This document shows, piece after piece, positions 1 to 9,809 of a stretch of 64,000 nt of DNA. Made by a program: the position numbers and the translations under genes. How positions within the stretch are numbered: position 1 is the first letter of the stretch; every line of letters begins with the position of its first letter. Source of the stretch: Massilia sp. Se16.2.3 (GTDB taxonomy: Bacteria > Pseudomonadota > Gammaproteobacteria > Burkholderiales > Burkholderiaceae_D). The notes beneath the pieces are model-generated. The model saw only the letters and a program-made list of their open reading frames with translations, was not told the DNA's origin and ran no database searches. The stretch is from NCBI RefSeq assembly GCF_014171595.1, contig NZ_CP050451.1, positions 4,836,001-4,900,000 on the forward strand. Reading direction: 5' to 3'.

Positions 1-275
1 CCTTCAAGGAAGCGCAGGCCACCGCCAGCGTCGTCACCCTGCTGCCGATCGTGCCGCTGATCGCCGTTCCCATGCTCGGGCTGGGCACGCAACCGTGGAT
101 GTACGCGGTGCCGGTGCTGTCGAACCAGGTCATGCTGCAGTCGCTGGCATCGAACCAGGCGCCAGGCCTGCTGCCTTTCCTGCTGACCTGCGTGCCGCCG
201 CTGCTGGCGGCATGTGGGGCAGCTGCGTTTGCGATGCGCAGGATGCGCAGCGAGCAGTATGTGATGGGGATTTGA
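1..275 (+). CDS. ABC-2 type (NatB-like) permease, C-terminal fragment
   Basis: The reading frame is open from the left edge of the window to a TGA at 273-275, so only the last ~90 residues are present. They begin FKEAQATASVVTLLPIVPL, run through two hydrophobic segments and end MRRMRSEQYVMGI. The FKEAQ start of the last transmembrane block and the short basic tail resemble NatB/ABC-2 permeases that pair with an ATPase for Na+ or drug export; this is family knowledge and was not checked by alignment. The ATPase would lie upstream, outside the window. No partner gene follows, so this is probably the last gene of its operon. Confidence 0.6.
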   Translation, partial: FKEAQATASVVTLLPIVPLIAVPMLGLGTQPWMYAVPVLSNQVMLQSLASNQAPGLLPFLLTCVPPLLAACGAAAFAMRRMRSEQYVMGI

Positions 276-323
276 GACCTTGGCCGGATCTGGTGATCCG
301 GCTCAAACGCCTGGGATAAAAGT

Positions 324-545
324 TCATCCAGAGCGCTGAACGATAATGTAGAGGTGCTTCTGCGGGTGCTGGTCGAATTCCAGGTGCCTGCACACGCATC
401 CGGCGTCGCCGATCACCGCGAGCAGCCCGGGTATGCCCAGGCTGCCGTAGTAGACCTCGGGACCCATGGTCGAATCGACATGCTCGGCAGGCGCGTCCAG
501 CCCGCCGGTCGAGAAAATGAACACGCCTTCACAAGCCTGCCCGTC
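324..545 (-). pseudogene. Class I SAM methyltransferase, C-terminal remnant
   Basis: A 66-codon frame (324-524) reads VFIFSTGGLDAPAEHVDS near its start and ends YGSLGIPGLLAVIGDAGC then CRHLEFDQHPQKHLYIIVQR. This looks like the last third of a SAM-dependent methyltransferase of the type with a final strand H(L/V)YIIVQ. The SAM-binding glycine motif and everything upstream are missing. Just upstream of codon 1 the frame is closed by two TGA codons, while an adjacent frame continues for a short way, so a frameshift also sits near 525-530. There is no credible ribosome binding site. I call it a gene remnant; it could also be a damaged copy of a gene that lost its 5' part by deletion. Confidence 0.4.
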
Positions 546-632
546 CCCTCATCAAAGGTGAAATAATAACGCTTCATCCATTATTTCCCTGACAATGACC
601 AGATCCCCTTCACCTGCCCGGGAGCCGCGCCG

Positions 633-1870
633 ATGACGACCATCCAGCTGGTCGGCGCCATCCTGTTCGCCTGCGCGCTCGTGCACACCTTCAGCGCCAA
701 GCTGTTCGAGCGCCTCGCCGACCGCTATCCGCGCCATGAGGGACTGTTCCACCTGCTGGGCGAAGTCGAGGCCGTATTCGGCTTCTGGGCCTTCATCCTG
801 ATCGTCGCCATGGCCCTGATCAGCGGCGGCGACGCGGCGGTGGAGTATGCCGAGTCGCGCCACTTCACCGAACCGCTGTTCGTGTTCACGGTGATGGTGA
901 TCGCCGCCTCGCGTCCCATCCTCGACGCCGTCGACGTCCTGCTGCGCACGGTCGCGCGCCTGGCGCCAGTGCGCACCGAGGTGGCGCTGGCCTGGCTCGG
1001 CCTGGGCCTGGTGCCGCTGGCCGGTTCGCTCATCACCGAGCCAAACCGCGATGACGCTGGCGGCCCTGATGCTCGCGCCCGGTGTTCCGCCCCGGCATAC
1101 CGGAGTGGCTGAAGTACGGCGCCCCGGGCGTGCTGTTCGTGAACGTGTCGATCGGCGGCACCCTCACCTCGTATGCCGCGCCGCCGGTGCTGATGGTGGC
1201 CGGTACCTGGGGCTGGGACAGCGCCTACATGCTGGCTCACTTCGGCTGGCGCGCCGCGCTGGCCGTCTTCATCAACGCCAGCGTCGTCACCTTTTTGCTG
1301 CGTCCGCACCTGAAGCCCGCAAGCGGCGAGGCGCGCGAGAGCGTGCCCCTGAAGGTATCGGCGATCCACATGGCCTTCCTGGCCGCGGTGGTGCTGCTGG
1401 CGCACCATCCGGTGCTCTTCCTCGGCCTGTTCCTGCTGTTCCTGGGCTTTACCCAGGCCTATGAACGCCACCAGTCGCCGCTGATCCTGAAGGAAGGCCT
1501 GCTGGTCGGCTTCTTCCTCGCCGGCCTGGTCGTCCTGGGCGGGATGCAGCAGTGGTGGCTGCAGCCGATCGTGTCGAACCTGGGGCCGACCGCCCTGTTC
1601 TTCGGTGCGCTGGCCCTGACGGCAATCACCGACAATGCGGCGCTGACCTATCTCGGCTCCCTGATCGCCGGATTGTCCGAACACGCCAGGTACATGCTGG
1701 TGGCGGGCGCCGTGGCCGGCGGCGGCCTGACCGTGATCGCGAACGCCCCGAATCCGGCCGGCGCCGCGCTCTTGCGGCGCGGCTTCAACGACGAGTCGAT
1801 CGGCACGCTCGGCCTGCTGGCGGGTGCAGCCGGGCCGACGCTGGTGGCGGCACTGTTATTCCTGATCTAA
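633..1870 (+). CDS. Putative Na+/H+ antiporter (frameshifted)
   Basis: The product is an integral membrane protein of about 412 residues with roughly ten hydrophobic segments, resembling the putative Na+/H+ antiporter family (Pfam Na_H_antiport_3). Recognisable blocks include HEGLFHLLGEVEAVFGFWAF and, later, TLTSYAAPPVLMVAGTWGWD and ALTAITDNAALTYLGSLIAG. The start ATG at 633 follows GGGAG. The frame breaks twice: near 1043, where an extra A in CCAAACC looks likely, and near 1080 in GCGCCCGGTG. Between the breaks a third frame supplies MTLAALMLAP, which fits the gap exactly, so the gene is probably intact in the organism. The stop is followed after 11 bp by the DUF86 gene. Confidence 0.7.
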
Positions 1871-1881
1871 AAGGAGAAGGC

Positions 1882-2319
1882 ATGGACGAGACTATCTTGA
1901 TCGGCAAAATCGGCACCATCGAACGCTGCTGCCGCCGCGCCCGCGAGGAATACGAGAAGGACCCGACCACCTTTGTCGGCGACATCACGCGCCAGGACGC
2001 GGCCACGCTCAACGTGATCCGCACCTGGGAAGCGGCCATCGAGATGGGCGACTACATCCTGGCGCTTGCCAACCTGGGTACCCCGCACGACGAACGCGAG
2101 GTGATTACCCTGCTGGCCGAGAACGGCTGGATCGAGCCCACGCTGGCCGAAGACCTGAAGCGCACCGGGGAATTCTGCCGCGCCGAATGGGACCACCAGG
2201 CCGCGCCCCTGCCGGCGCTGGTCACCATCATCAAGCGCGGGCTCGACGATTTCGCCGCGTATGGCCAGGCCCTGCTGGCCGGTGTGGCGGCACTGCCGGG
2301 CGCCCCCGTAGCAGACTGA
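1882..2319 (+). CDS. DUF86/HepT-like HEPN-domain protein
   Basis: This 145-residue all-helical protein follows a strong ribosome binding site (AAGGAGAAGG) 11 bp after the antiporter stop. Sequence such as KIGTIERCCRRAREEY, TRQDAATLNVIRTWEAAIEM and LAENGWIEPTLAEDLK matches the DUF86 (HepT) layout. The HEPN nuclease signature R-x4-6-H is present as R100-AEWD-H105. HepT proteins are usually RNase toxins paired with a MntA nucleotidyltransferase antitoxin. No nucleotidyltransferase lies beside this gene; the neighbours are a transporter and a TonB receptor. The aromatic residue often found two positions after the histidine is not there (H-Q-A), so nuclease activity is uncertain. Confidence 0.65.
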   Translation: MDETILIGKIGTIERCCRRAREEYEKDPTTFVGDITRQDAATLNVIRTWEAAIEMGDYILALANLGTPHDEREVITLLAENGWIEPTLAEDLKRTGEFCRAEWDHQAAPLPALVTIIKRGLDDFAAYGQALLAGVAALPGAPVAD

Positions 2320-2571
2320 GCGAACCACGCGGTTCCGGCCCTGCAAGGAACTGGCGGCGCACGCCGCATTGGCCTTTGCCATCATGGTGTGGACGAACTG
2401 AAAACAGCCGGACCGCCGCTGCGCCAGGATAGCCTCCCTACGCCGCCACCCGTGTTGTATTTGTGCCGGTTTGATCCCACAAATCGAACAAAGCGGCAAC
2501 CCAACTGGTATGATCTGGTTCCATAAAGCAACTTTTCTTGCGTTGGCGTAGCCAGAACGCCTTTCCCTCAC

Positions 2572-4597
2572 ATGAATTTTTCTTCCTTGACGCCCGTTCG
2601 CGCCCGCGCTGCCATCTTCTCCGCAGTCGCGAGCCTGCTGGCCTGCCCGGCCCACGCCGCGCCGGAGGAAGCGCCACGTCCCGAGAACCTGGCCGGGCTG
2701 CCGCTGGAACAGCTGCTGGCCATGCGCACGGTCAGCGCCGCGTCGAAGTTCGAACAGCTGATCAGCGAAGCGCCCTCGGCGGTGGTCGTCCTGACTGCGG
2801 CCGACATCAAGGCCTACGGCTGGCGCACCCTGGCCGATGCGCTCGCGACCTTGCCGGGCGTGTACGTCACCAGCGACAAGAACTACAGCTACGTGGGCGC
2901 GCGCGGGTTCCTGCGCCCCGGCGACTACAACAGCCGCTTCCTGCTGCTGGTCGACGGTGCGCGCACCAACGACGCCGTGTACGGCCAGGCCTCGATCGGC
3001 TACGAAGGCCTGATCGACATGGACATGGTGCAGCGGATCGAATTCGTGCCCGGTCCCGGTTCGGCCGTCTACGGTTCGAATGCCCTGTTTGGCGTGATCA
3101 ACGTGGTCACCAAGGATGGCAGCGACCTGAAGGGCGCACAAATCGCCGTCGGCACGGGCAGCCTGGGCGAGCGCAAGCTGCGGGCGAGCTGGGGCTGGCA
3201 TGGCCAGAACGGCGCCGACCTGGTGCTCTCGGCCAGCAGCTATGGCCGCGATGGCGAGAACCTGTACTACCCCGAATACGACACGCCGGACCAGAACAGG
3301 GGCGTCGCCGAAGGGCTCGATTACGAGCGTGCCCACAATTTCCTGGTCAAGGCCAGCTATGCCGGCCTCACCCTGTCGGCCAGCCACGTGCGCCGCACCA
3401 AGGGCGTGCCGACCGGCTCGTTCGGCGCCGTCTTCAACACGTCCAACTGGACGGTGGACGCCCAGAGCATGATCAGCCTGGCCTATGCCCGCGACATCAG
3501 CCCGACCGTGAACCTGTCGGCCCAGGCCACCTGGGGCAAGGCCGACTACCTCGGCATTGGCGACTATCCGGGCGACACGCGCGCGCAGGTCACGAACGTC
3601 GATGGCGACCATGCGCGCTGGTACGGCGCCAGCGTGCAGGCCACGGTCACCACGCTGCCGCGCAACAAATTCGTCTTCGGCGCCGAACTCGGGCGCGATG
3701 CCCGGCGCGACCAGTTCAACTTCGACGTGGAACCGTTCCGCCAGCTGCTCGACGAACGCCGCAGCGCCAACCGCAGCGGCCTGTTCTTCGCCGACGAGAT
3801 CCGCGTCTCGAACAACCTGCTGCTGAACCGGGCGTGCGCCACGACCGCCACAGCACCGGCACGCGCAGCACCAGCCCGCGCGCGGCCCTGCTCTACAAGC
3901 TCACGCCCGCCGACACCGTCAAGCTGATCTACGGCACCTCGTTCCGCGTGCCCAATGCCTACGAGCTGTACTACGCCTATTCGCTGCCGGTCGAAGCGGG
4001 CAGCCAGATCACGAATCCGGACCTCGGCCATGAACGCATCCGCACTGTCGAAACGGTGCTCGAACACGCGCTCGGCAGCGCCGGCCATGCCACCTTCTCG
4101 GTCTTCCAGTACGACATGCGCGGCCTGATCACCCAGCAGGCCGACGAGGAGACCGGCGCCCTGGTGTTCCGGAATGTCGCCCAGGCGCGCGCGACCGGCG
4201 CCGAAGCCGCCCTCGAACGCCTGATCGGCGGCGGCGCCCGCGTGCGCGCCAGCTATGCCCGGCAGCGCTCGCACGACGGCAATGGCGCCGCCGGTCAGTT
4301 CGCCGCGCCACCTGGCCAAGCTCAACGCCGTCGTGCCGCTCGCGGCCAATACCCGGCTCGGCGGCGAAGTGCAGTGCATGTCCTCGCGCCTGACCGAGCA
4401 TGCCCGCACCGGCGGCTATTGCCTGGCCAACCTGACCCCTGGTGAGCAGCGAGGTGTTCGCCGGCGCCGACCTCTCGCTCGGCATCCGCAACGCGACCGA
4501 CCAGCGCTACGCCGACCCGGCCGGCCCCGCCTTCGTGCAGGAAGCCGTGGCACGCGAAGGCCGCACCCTGCACGCCCGCCTGTCTTACCAGTTCTGA
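2572..4597 (+). CDS. TonB-dependent outer-membrane receptor (frameshifted)
   Basis: The locus encodes a ~670-residue outer-membrane receptor. Residues 1-29 form a signal peptide ending AHA. The plug domain follows, with SAPSAVVVLTAADI-type sequence, LADALATLPGVYV, GARGFLRPGDYNSRFLLLVD and the conserved RIEFVPGPGSAVYGSNALFG then GVINVVTK. A barrel runs to LHARLSYQF, a C-terminal aromatic typical of outer-membrane proteins. The frame breaks near 3829, 4305 and 4440, yet each adjacent frame continues the barrel (for example TPADTVKLIYGTSFRVPNAY), so these look like indel errors. Only 2 bp separate its stop from yfiR. The ligand is unknown; the linkage suggests a signal input for c-di-GMP control rather than siderophore uptake alone. 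Confidence 0.8.
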
Positions 4598-4599
4598 CC

Positions 4600-5115
4600 A
4601 TGACGCCGCGCGCCTTCATCCCTGTCGTCTGCACCGCGCTGGCCCTGCTGGCGCAGCTCGCGCTGCTGGCACCCGTGCCGGCATGGGCGCAGGTGCGCGA
4701 TGTCGACCTGAAGGCGGCGTATATCTACAACTTCGTCCAGTTCACCACCTGGCCGGAACTGGGCCGCGCCGAGGGGAACCCTTCTTTGTCTGCGCCAGTC
4801 CCGACAGCGCCCTGTGGGCCAGCCTGCAGGCCTTCAACGGCAAACCCGTCAACAACCGCGCCTGGGTACGGTCGATGCGGGCAGCCGCCTGAAAGCGGGC
4901 AGCTGCGACGTGCTGGTGCTGGCGCGCGCCGCCGACCGGCCGGCCCGGCGCAGGGCACGCTGGTCGTGCGCGACGGCGCCGGCCGCGGCATGGCCGCCAT
5001 CACCCTGGTCGACGGCGACGAGCAGATCCGCTTCGACATCAATACCGACGAAGCCACGCGCAGCGGCCTGCGCTTCAGCTCGAAACTGCTGCGCCTGGCG
5101 CGCAACGTGACATGA
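4600..5115 (+). CDS. yfiR: YfiR-family periplasmic regulator (DUF4154), frameshifted
   Basis: The product is a secreted protein of ~171 residues with an N-terminal signal peptide (to VPAWAQ), then [19 protein letters not shown], the hallmark opening of YfiR/DUF4154. The C-terminus reads [20 protein letters not shown] then [10 protein letters not shown], as in the family. The middle is spread over three frames (breaks near 4785, 4862 and 4950), but the pieces [20 protein letters not shown] and [20 protein letters not shown] follow the family order, so sequencing indels are likely. In Pseudomonas and E. coli YfiR holds the diguanylate cyclase YfiN in check from the periplasm. Here the stop overlaps the start of the GGDEF-EAL gene by ATGA, which implies the same pairing. 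Confidence 0.75.
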   Translation: MTPRAFIPVVCTALALLAQLALLAPVPAWAQVRDVDLKAAYIYNFVQFTTWPELGRAEGNPSLSAPVPTAPCGPACRPSTANPSTTAPGYGRCGQPPESGQLRRAGAGARRRPAGPAQGTLVVRDGAGRGMAAITLVDGDEQIRFDINTDEATRSGLRFSSKLLRLARNVT

Positions 5116-6956
5116 CCCGCCCGCGCACACCCCGCAAGTTCCATCTGTCGAAGATGCTGGGCACGGGCCAGCTCACGACCGCCGTCGCCGCCCTTGGCGT
5201 GGCCGGCTTCATCCTGCTGGGCTATCAGTTCATCTCGCTGCGCCAGACCCTGACGGCCGACGTGACGGTGCACGCGGCGATCATGGCCGACAATATCGCC
5301 GCCTCGCTGATGTTCCGCGACAGCGAGGCCGCCACCGAAATGCTGCGCTCGTTCCGGCCTGCTCCCTTTCTCCAGGAAGCGGCCGTGTTCGACCGCGGGG
5401 GCAAGATCTTCGCCTGGTACCGCCGCGACGGCGCCGCCGCCCCCCGTTCCCAGTTCTGGATCGAACCGGTCGCCGTGACGCGCCCGGTGGTCTACCGCGG
5501 CACCGAACTGGGGCAGGTGCGCCTGGTGGCCGATACCAGCGGCATCCGCGACAGCCTGTGGCGCTACGGCACGCTGCTGGGGCTCGCCTTCCTCGGCGCG
5601 CTGGTGACGAGCGGCCTGGTGTCGCGCAAGATGCGCTCGCGCATGGCCAGGGCCGAACGCGAACTGGCGTATCTCGCCTATACCGACCCCGTGACCGACC
5701 TGCCGAACCGCCGCGCCGGCCACGAGGCGCTCGACACGATGATCGAGCGCGCGCGCATCAAGGGAGAAAAGGTCGGCCTGCTCCTGATCGACCTGGACAA
5801 CTTCAAGGTCGTCAACGACACCGCCGGCCATGACGCCGGCGACCATCTGCTGCGCCTGGTTGCCGGCCTGCTGCGCGACCAGACCCGCGAGACCGACCTG
5901 GTGGCGCGCATCGGCGGCGACGAGTTCGTCGTCATCGCCGGCCCGCTGCACGGATCCGACGAGCTGCATGTGCTTGCCGAGCGCATCATCGCCGCCCTGC
6001 AGCAGCCGCTGCAGCTGGACGGCCTCGAGTTCGTCGCCACCGCCAGCATCGGCTCGGCGGTGTTTCCCGACGATGCCGACAGCGCGCCGGAACTGGTCAG
6101 CAATGCCGACACCGCGCTGTACGACGCCAAGGATGCAGGCCGCAACCGCCTGGGCCAGTTCCGCCGCGAGATGATCGTCGCGGCCCAGCGCCGCGCCCAG
6201 CTCGAGCGCGACCTGCGGCGCGCACTCGAGCACGGCGCACTGGACGTGTTCTACCAGCCGCAGTTCGACTGCCCCTCGCGCACCCTCGTCGGCGTGGAGG
6301 CGCTGGTGCGCTGGAAGCATCCGGAGCACGGCTATATCGGCCCGGACGAATTCATCCCGATCGCCGAGCAGAGCGGCCTGATCGGCGAACTGGGCCGCTT
6401 CGTGCTCGAGCGCGCCTGCGTCGATATCCACGCCCTCGGCGAATACACGGGCCTGCCCCTGACGGTGGCGGTGAACGTGTCGGCACGCCAGTTCCGCGAG
6501 GACGAGTTCCTGCAGGTGGTGCAGGACATCCTGGCGCGCTCCGGCCTGCCGGCCGAACGGCTCGAGCTCGAGCTGACCGAAAGCGTGCTGATGGACGACG
6601 TCACCCGCGCGGTCGACTTCATGCATGCCATCCGCCGGCTCGGCGTGCGCATGTCGATCGACGACTTCGGCACCGGCTACTCGTCCCTCTCTTACCTGCA
6701 GTCCTTCCCGATCGACCAGCTGAAACTCGACCGCAGCTTCGTGCGCCCGCTGCCGGCCGGCGGCGCGACCCTGGCCAGTGCCGTGATCGCGCTGGCGCAC
6801 GGCTTCAACCTGGCCGTGGTCGCCGAAGGCGTGGAAACGCCGGAGCAGCTGGCCTGGCTGCAGGCGGCGGGCTGCGATGTGGCGCAGGGCTACCTGCTGG
6901 GCCGCCCCATGCCGATCGACGCGCTGCGCGAGCAGGTCGCGGCGGTAGTCGTCTGA
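5112..6956 (+). CDS. YfiN-like membrane GGDEF-EAL protein
   Basis: The 614-residue protein has a transmembrane helix near residues 20-45, a periplasmic sensor region like the CHASE8 domain of YfiN ([20 protein letters not shown]), and a second helix near 155-175. A GGDEF domain follows with intact RIGGDEF near residue 270 and the inhibitory I-site RETD five residues before it. Then comes an EAL domain with EALVRW near 395 and the loop [13 protein letters not shown] near 517. Both catalytic signatures look intact, so it could make or degrade c-di-GMP; YfiN itself lacks EAL. It is translationally coupled to yfiR (ATGA), so YfiR is the likely periplasmic partner and the TonB receptor the likely upstream input. 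Confidence 0.85.
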   Translation: MTRPRTPRKFHLSKMLGTGQLTTAVAALGVAGFILLGYQFISLRQTLTADVTVHAAIMADNIAASLMFRDSEAATEMLRSFRPAPFLQEAAVFDRGGKIFAWYRRDGAAAPRSQFWIEPVAVTRPVVYRGTELGQVRLVADTSGIRDSLWRYGTLLGLAFLGALVTSGLVSRKMRSRMARAERELAYLAYTDPVTDLPNRRAGHEALDTMIERARIKGEKVGLLLIDLDNFKVVNDTAGHDAGDHLLRLVAGLLRDQTRETDLVARIGGDEFVVIAGPLHGSDELHVLAERIIAALQQPLQLDGLEFVATASIGSAVFPDDADSAPELVSNADTALYDAKDAGRNRLGQFRREMIVAAQRRAQLERDLRRALEHGALDVFYQPQFDCPSRTLVGVEALVRWKHPEHGYIGPDEFIPIAEQSGLIGELGRFVLERACVDIHALGEYTGLPLTVAVNVSARQFREDEFLQVVQDILARSGLPAERLELELTESVLMDDVTRAVDFMHAIRRLGVRMSIDDFGTGYSSLSYLQSFPIDQLKLDRSFVRPLPAGGATLASAVIALAHGFNLAVVAEGVETPEQLAWLQAAGCDVAQGYLLGRPMPIDALREQVAAVVV

Positions 6957-6974
6957 GTGCATCGAACGACCTTC

Positions 6975-8126
6975 ATGACAGACCACCAGCCTGCCCGTGC
7001 CGACGATGTGCGTGGGCACCAGAAGACCCGTCGGCACAGGATGCTGATCGGATCGCTGTCCTACCTGTTCACCCTGTCGCTGGTGGTCGCGTTCTGGTAC
7101 CGCGGCGATTATGGGTTCGATATCGTGCGCAACTACGTGCTCGCCGTATCCGCACTCGTCGCCACCTTCTATCTCCTGATCCGCAGCGATATCAACCTGC
7201 GCTTCGCCGACCCGAGCATGACCCTGGCGCAGGTCACCACGTCCATCCTGCCGGCGTTCTACGTGATGTATCACTCCCAGGACTCCCGTCCGGTATGCAT
7301 GATGCTGTGCTTCTCCGCGGCGATGTATGGACTGTTCCAGTTCCGCATGCGCGACTTTCTCGTGCTGAGCTTCGTGGTCAGCGGTGGCTATGCCGCCCTG
7401 ATTGCCCTCATCTATTTCACCAGGCCGGGTGAAATCCACCTGCAGCTGGAAATCCTGCTGTGGTGCGCACTCACGGCCACCTTCCTGCAGTTCAGCGGCC
7501 TGGGCGGCTACATTTCCAGCCTGCGCCACAAGGTCAAGGGGCATTACAAGGAACTGGCGACGCGTAACGCCGAGCTCGAGCAGGCCCTGCTGCGCATCCA
7601 GGAACTGGCCATGCACGACGAACTGACCGGCGTCTTCAATCGCCGCTTCCTGATGGAGACGATTCGTGCGGAAAAGCTGCGCGCCGACCGCACCGGCGAG
7701 GTATTCACGGTCGCCCTCCTCGACGTCGATCATTTCAAGAGCGTCAACGACCGCTTCGGCCACCTGGCGGGCGACCGCGTCCTGCAGGCGATCGCCCGGA
7801 CCGCGAGCGGCGCGCTGCGCCAGACCGATTACTTCGGCCGCTACGGCGGCGAGGAGTTCGCGCTGCTGCTCACCAGTACGGATGCCGCAAGCGCCCGCGT
7901 CACGGCCGAGCGGGTGCGCGAGGCGATCGCGGCCTTGTCCCTTGCCGACATTGCTCCCGGCTTCCGGGTGACCGTCTCGATCGGCATCGCCGAGGCATGT
8001 CCGGACGAGAGCAACGAAATGACCTTCAAGCGTGCCGATGACGCCTTGTACCGGGCCAAGGAAGCGGGGCGCAACCGCTGTGTCCTTGCCGATGAAGCGG
8101 CCGAGGATGCAAGCGTGCACGGCTGA
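6975..8126 (+). CDS. Membrane diguanylate cyclase (GGDEF)
   Basis: The 383-residue protein has five or six hydrophobic helices in residues ~20-185, a short coiled-coil linker (ELATRNAELEQALLRIQELA) and a C-terminal GGDEF domain. The active-site loop is GRYGGEEF near residue 290, with the product-binding I-site RQTD exactly five residues upstream, so it should be an active, feedback-inhibited c-di-GMP synthase. I chose ATG 6975; a GTG at 6957, directly after the upstream stop, is possible and adds six residues. It follows the GGDEF-EAL gene with no promoter-sized gap and is probably the last gene of the TonB receptor-yfiR operon. Confidence 0.85.
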   Translation: MTDHQPARADDVRGHQKTRRHRMLIGSLSYLFTLSLVVAFWYRGDYGFDIVRNYVLAVSALVATFYLLIRSDINLRFADPSMTLAQVTTSILPAFYVMYHSQDSRPVCMMLCFSAAMYGLFQFRMRDFLVLSFVVSGGYAALIALIYFTRPGEIHLQLEILLWCALTATFLQFSGLGGYISSLRHKVKGHYKELATRNAELEQALLRIQELAMHDELTGVFNRRFLMETIRAEKLRADRTGEVFTVALLDVDHFKSVNDRFGHLAGDRVLQAIARTASGALRQTDYFGRYGGEEFALLLTSTDAASARVTAERVREAIAALSLADIAPGFRVTVSIGIAEACPDESNEMTFKRADDALYRAKEAGRNRCVLADEAAEDASVHG

Positions 8127-8313
8127 TCGCGGCAGCGGACTGGCAAACAGGCATCTTGCATGGCTTTCAATGGGACATTTTGTCCGGATGCAGGGGAGCC
8201 GCTTTTCAGTAGAATGTCCTGGCAGGTGCGGCAATCCATCCTCCGATGGCGGCCGCCAAGGTCTTCTCCTCTCTCATCCGCATTCGGCACATCGCCTGGA
8301 AATACGCACCATC

Positions 8314-8550
8314 ATGGATTGGTTCCCTATCGTTGCCGGTACGTTCAAGGTGCTCGCCCTGGGCACGGGCATGTTCTTCGCCATCAAGTGGCATTACGAT
8401 CAAGGCAAGAAGGGGAAGGCGCGCGACAAGCGCGACCTGCTGCGCGCGGCCGGCAAGGTGGCAGCGGTGTTCGTGCTGGCGCTGCTGGCAATGGGGCTCC
8501 TCACTTTCGGCCTTCTCAGCACGCTCAGCCTGGACCTGGGCTTGCGGTGA
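8314..8550 (+). CDS. Small two-helix membrane protein, unknown function
   Basis: The 78-residue protein starts MDWFPIVAGTFKVLALGTGM. It has one hydrophobic helix at residues ~5-25, a strongly basic stretch (KWHYDQGKKGKARDKRD) and a second helix at ~45-70. The layout predicts an inner-membrane hairpin with a cytoplasmic positive loop. No family was recognised. It stands alone between the c-di-GMP operon and the convergent RMD1-family gene. There is no strong ribosome binding site before the ATG. Coding is supported by the clean hydrophobic/basic pattern and by the lack of any better frame. Confidence 0.6.
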   Translation: MDWFPIVAGTFKVLALGTGMFFAIKWHYDQGKKGKARDKRDLLRAAGKVAAVFVLALLAMGLLTFGLLSTLSLDLGLR

Positions 8551-8619
8551 TGGCCAAGGCCACGCCATCGGCGCGGCCAACCCGGCACGTGGCCTGAACC
8601 CCGCCCGGGCCGCGGCGAT

Positions 8620-9513
8620 TCAACCGATCGTCTGCCCGAAGTGGCCGTACAGCCCCAGGCACAGCTCGACGAAGATCAGCAGGAAGATCGCCTGCTCGAG
8701 CCGGTGCGAACTGTGGTAACGCATGGTTTCGACCAGGGTTTCCGAGGTATGCGACAGCGTCGTCAGCTTGCGGTCGAGCGCCTGCGCGCGGTCGTGCAGT
8801 TCGAAATCCCCTTCCAGCCTGGCGTACAGGCCCGACAGACCCGGGTTATCCCATAGCAGGTCGGGCCGGTCGAGCACACCGGCGCGGCCGTTCAGGCGGT
8901 TCTCCGCCAGCAGCATGTTGCCGGCCGCCTTCAGGAGTTCCGCCGGCTTTGCGGAAAAGCGGCCATCCTCGGCCAGGTCGCGCGCCAGCGGTTCGATGCG
9001 GTCGAAGTCGCGCGCGGCGCGGCGCTCTGGAACGACAGCATGCTGGCCTTGGCCATCACCTCGGCAATGAGCTGCAGGCGCAGGCGGTCGGCGTTCTTGA
9101 TCTTGATGCAGCTGCCCGCCGGGCCTTCTTTCCTCGTCCGGGCGCACCTGGACCTGCGCCGTTTCCTCCGCGCCCGCGTCGCCCGGCCCGGAAGCATGCG
9201 CGGCAAGCGCCTGCAGCAGGCGTGCCTTCTCCTCTTTCGACGCATTGAACAGGACGATGGCGCCATAGCGGAAGACCGCGGCAATGCCGCCCTGGCCCAG
9301 TTTCACCGTGAAGGGCGAGGTGGCGATGACCTCGAAGCCGGACAGCGCCTTGAGGTCGATGCGCTCGGCCACCATGAGGGCAGTGGCGGCAAACTGCGTT
9401 CCGGCGATGAGCGGACGCTGGAAGGGCAGCTTCTCCGTTTTGAGGTGCAGGCCGGGACGGGTGCGCGGGCGTGGATTCCAGCGGATCTGTTGTCGTTCGA
9501 GGTGGCTATCCAT
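8620..9513 (-). CDS. RMD1/YagE-family (DUF155) membrane protein, frameshifted
   Basis: About 298 residues. The N-terminal half contains GFEVIATSPFTVKLGQGGIA then FRYGAIVLFNASKEEKARLL, matching the DUF155 (RMD1) fold. The C-terminal part has LIYDRPDLLWDN-type sequence (RPDLLWDNPGLSGLYARLEG), a coiled-coil of hydroxyl/charged residues (KLTTLSHTSETLVETMRYH) and a final helix LEQAIFLLIFVELCLGLYGH that should anchor it in the membrane. Two compensating frame breaks lie near 9130 and 9020; the other frame supplies IKNADRLRLQLIAEVMAKAS between them. Yeast relatives act in sporulation and mitochondrial translation, but the bacterial function is unknown. It is convergent with the small membrane-protein gene. 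Confidence 0.7.
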   Translation of the reverse strand: MDSHLERQQIRWNPRPRTRPGLHLKTEKLPFQRPLIAGTQFAATALMVAERIDLKALSGFEVIATSPFTVKLGQGGIAAVFRYGAIVLFNASKEEKARLLQALAAHASGPGDAGAEETAQVQVRPDEERRPGGQLHQDQERRPPAPAAHCRGDGQGQHAVVPERRAARDFDRIEPLARDLAEDGRFSAKPAELLKAAGNMLLAENRLNGRAGVLDRPDLLWDNPGLSGLYARLEGDFELHDRAQALDRKLTTLSHTSETLVETMRYHSSHRLEQAIFLLIFVELCLGLYGHFGQTIG

Positions 9514-9809
9514 AGTCTGTCATGTGCGCGCCGGGGAACGAGGACATGGTCCGTCGTGCCGCCTTTGCGCCGCAAGGATGCGGCATGCGGGGCGGCGCCG
9601 ACGCAGCGCCGGCGCTGTCAAAACGTCATCATATCGGAACTTGCGGCGGCGCCGTTTTCGCTACGGCTACGGATGGGAGCCCGGACCCAGGCGGATCCGC
9701 GGCGGGCGGCGGATGGAAACGCCGCCCCTTGTCCCGGCTTGCCTTTGCCGGCCGCGGAGGGCCTGCACGGCGCCATGGCTGGCGCCGTGCGGGCAGGACG
9801 ACGCGCCTT

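Noticed and set aside
633..1870. Antiporter as a true pseudogene
   Set aside because: Two breaks are bridged by a third frame that gives exactly the missing segment, as in many other genes here; indel error is more likely.
4725..8234. Long open frame (over 1,100 codons) on the minus strand
   Set aside because: It runs antisense to the yfiR, GGDEF-EAL and GGDEF genes and is Gln/Ala/His/Arg-rich without any domain; it is a high-GC shadow.
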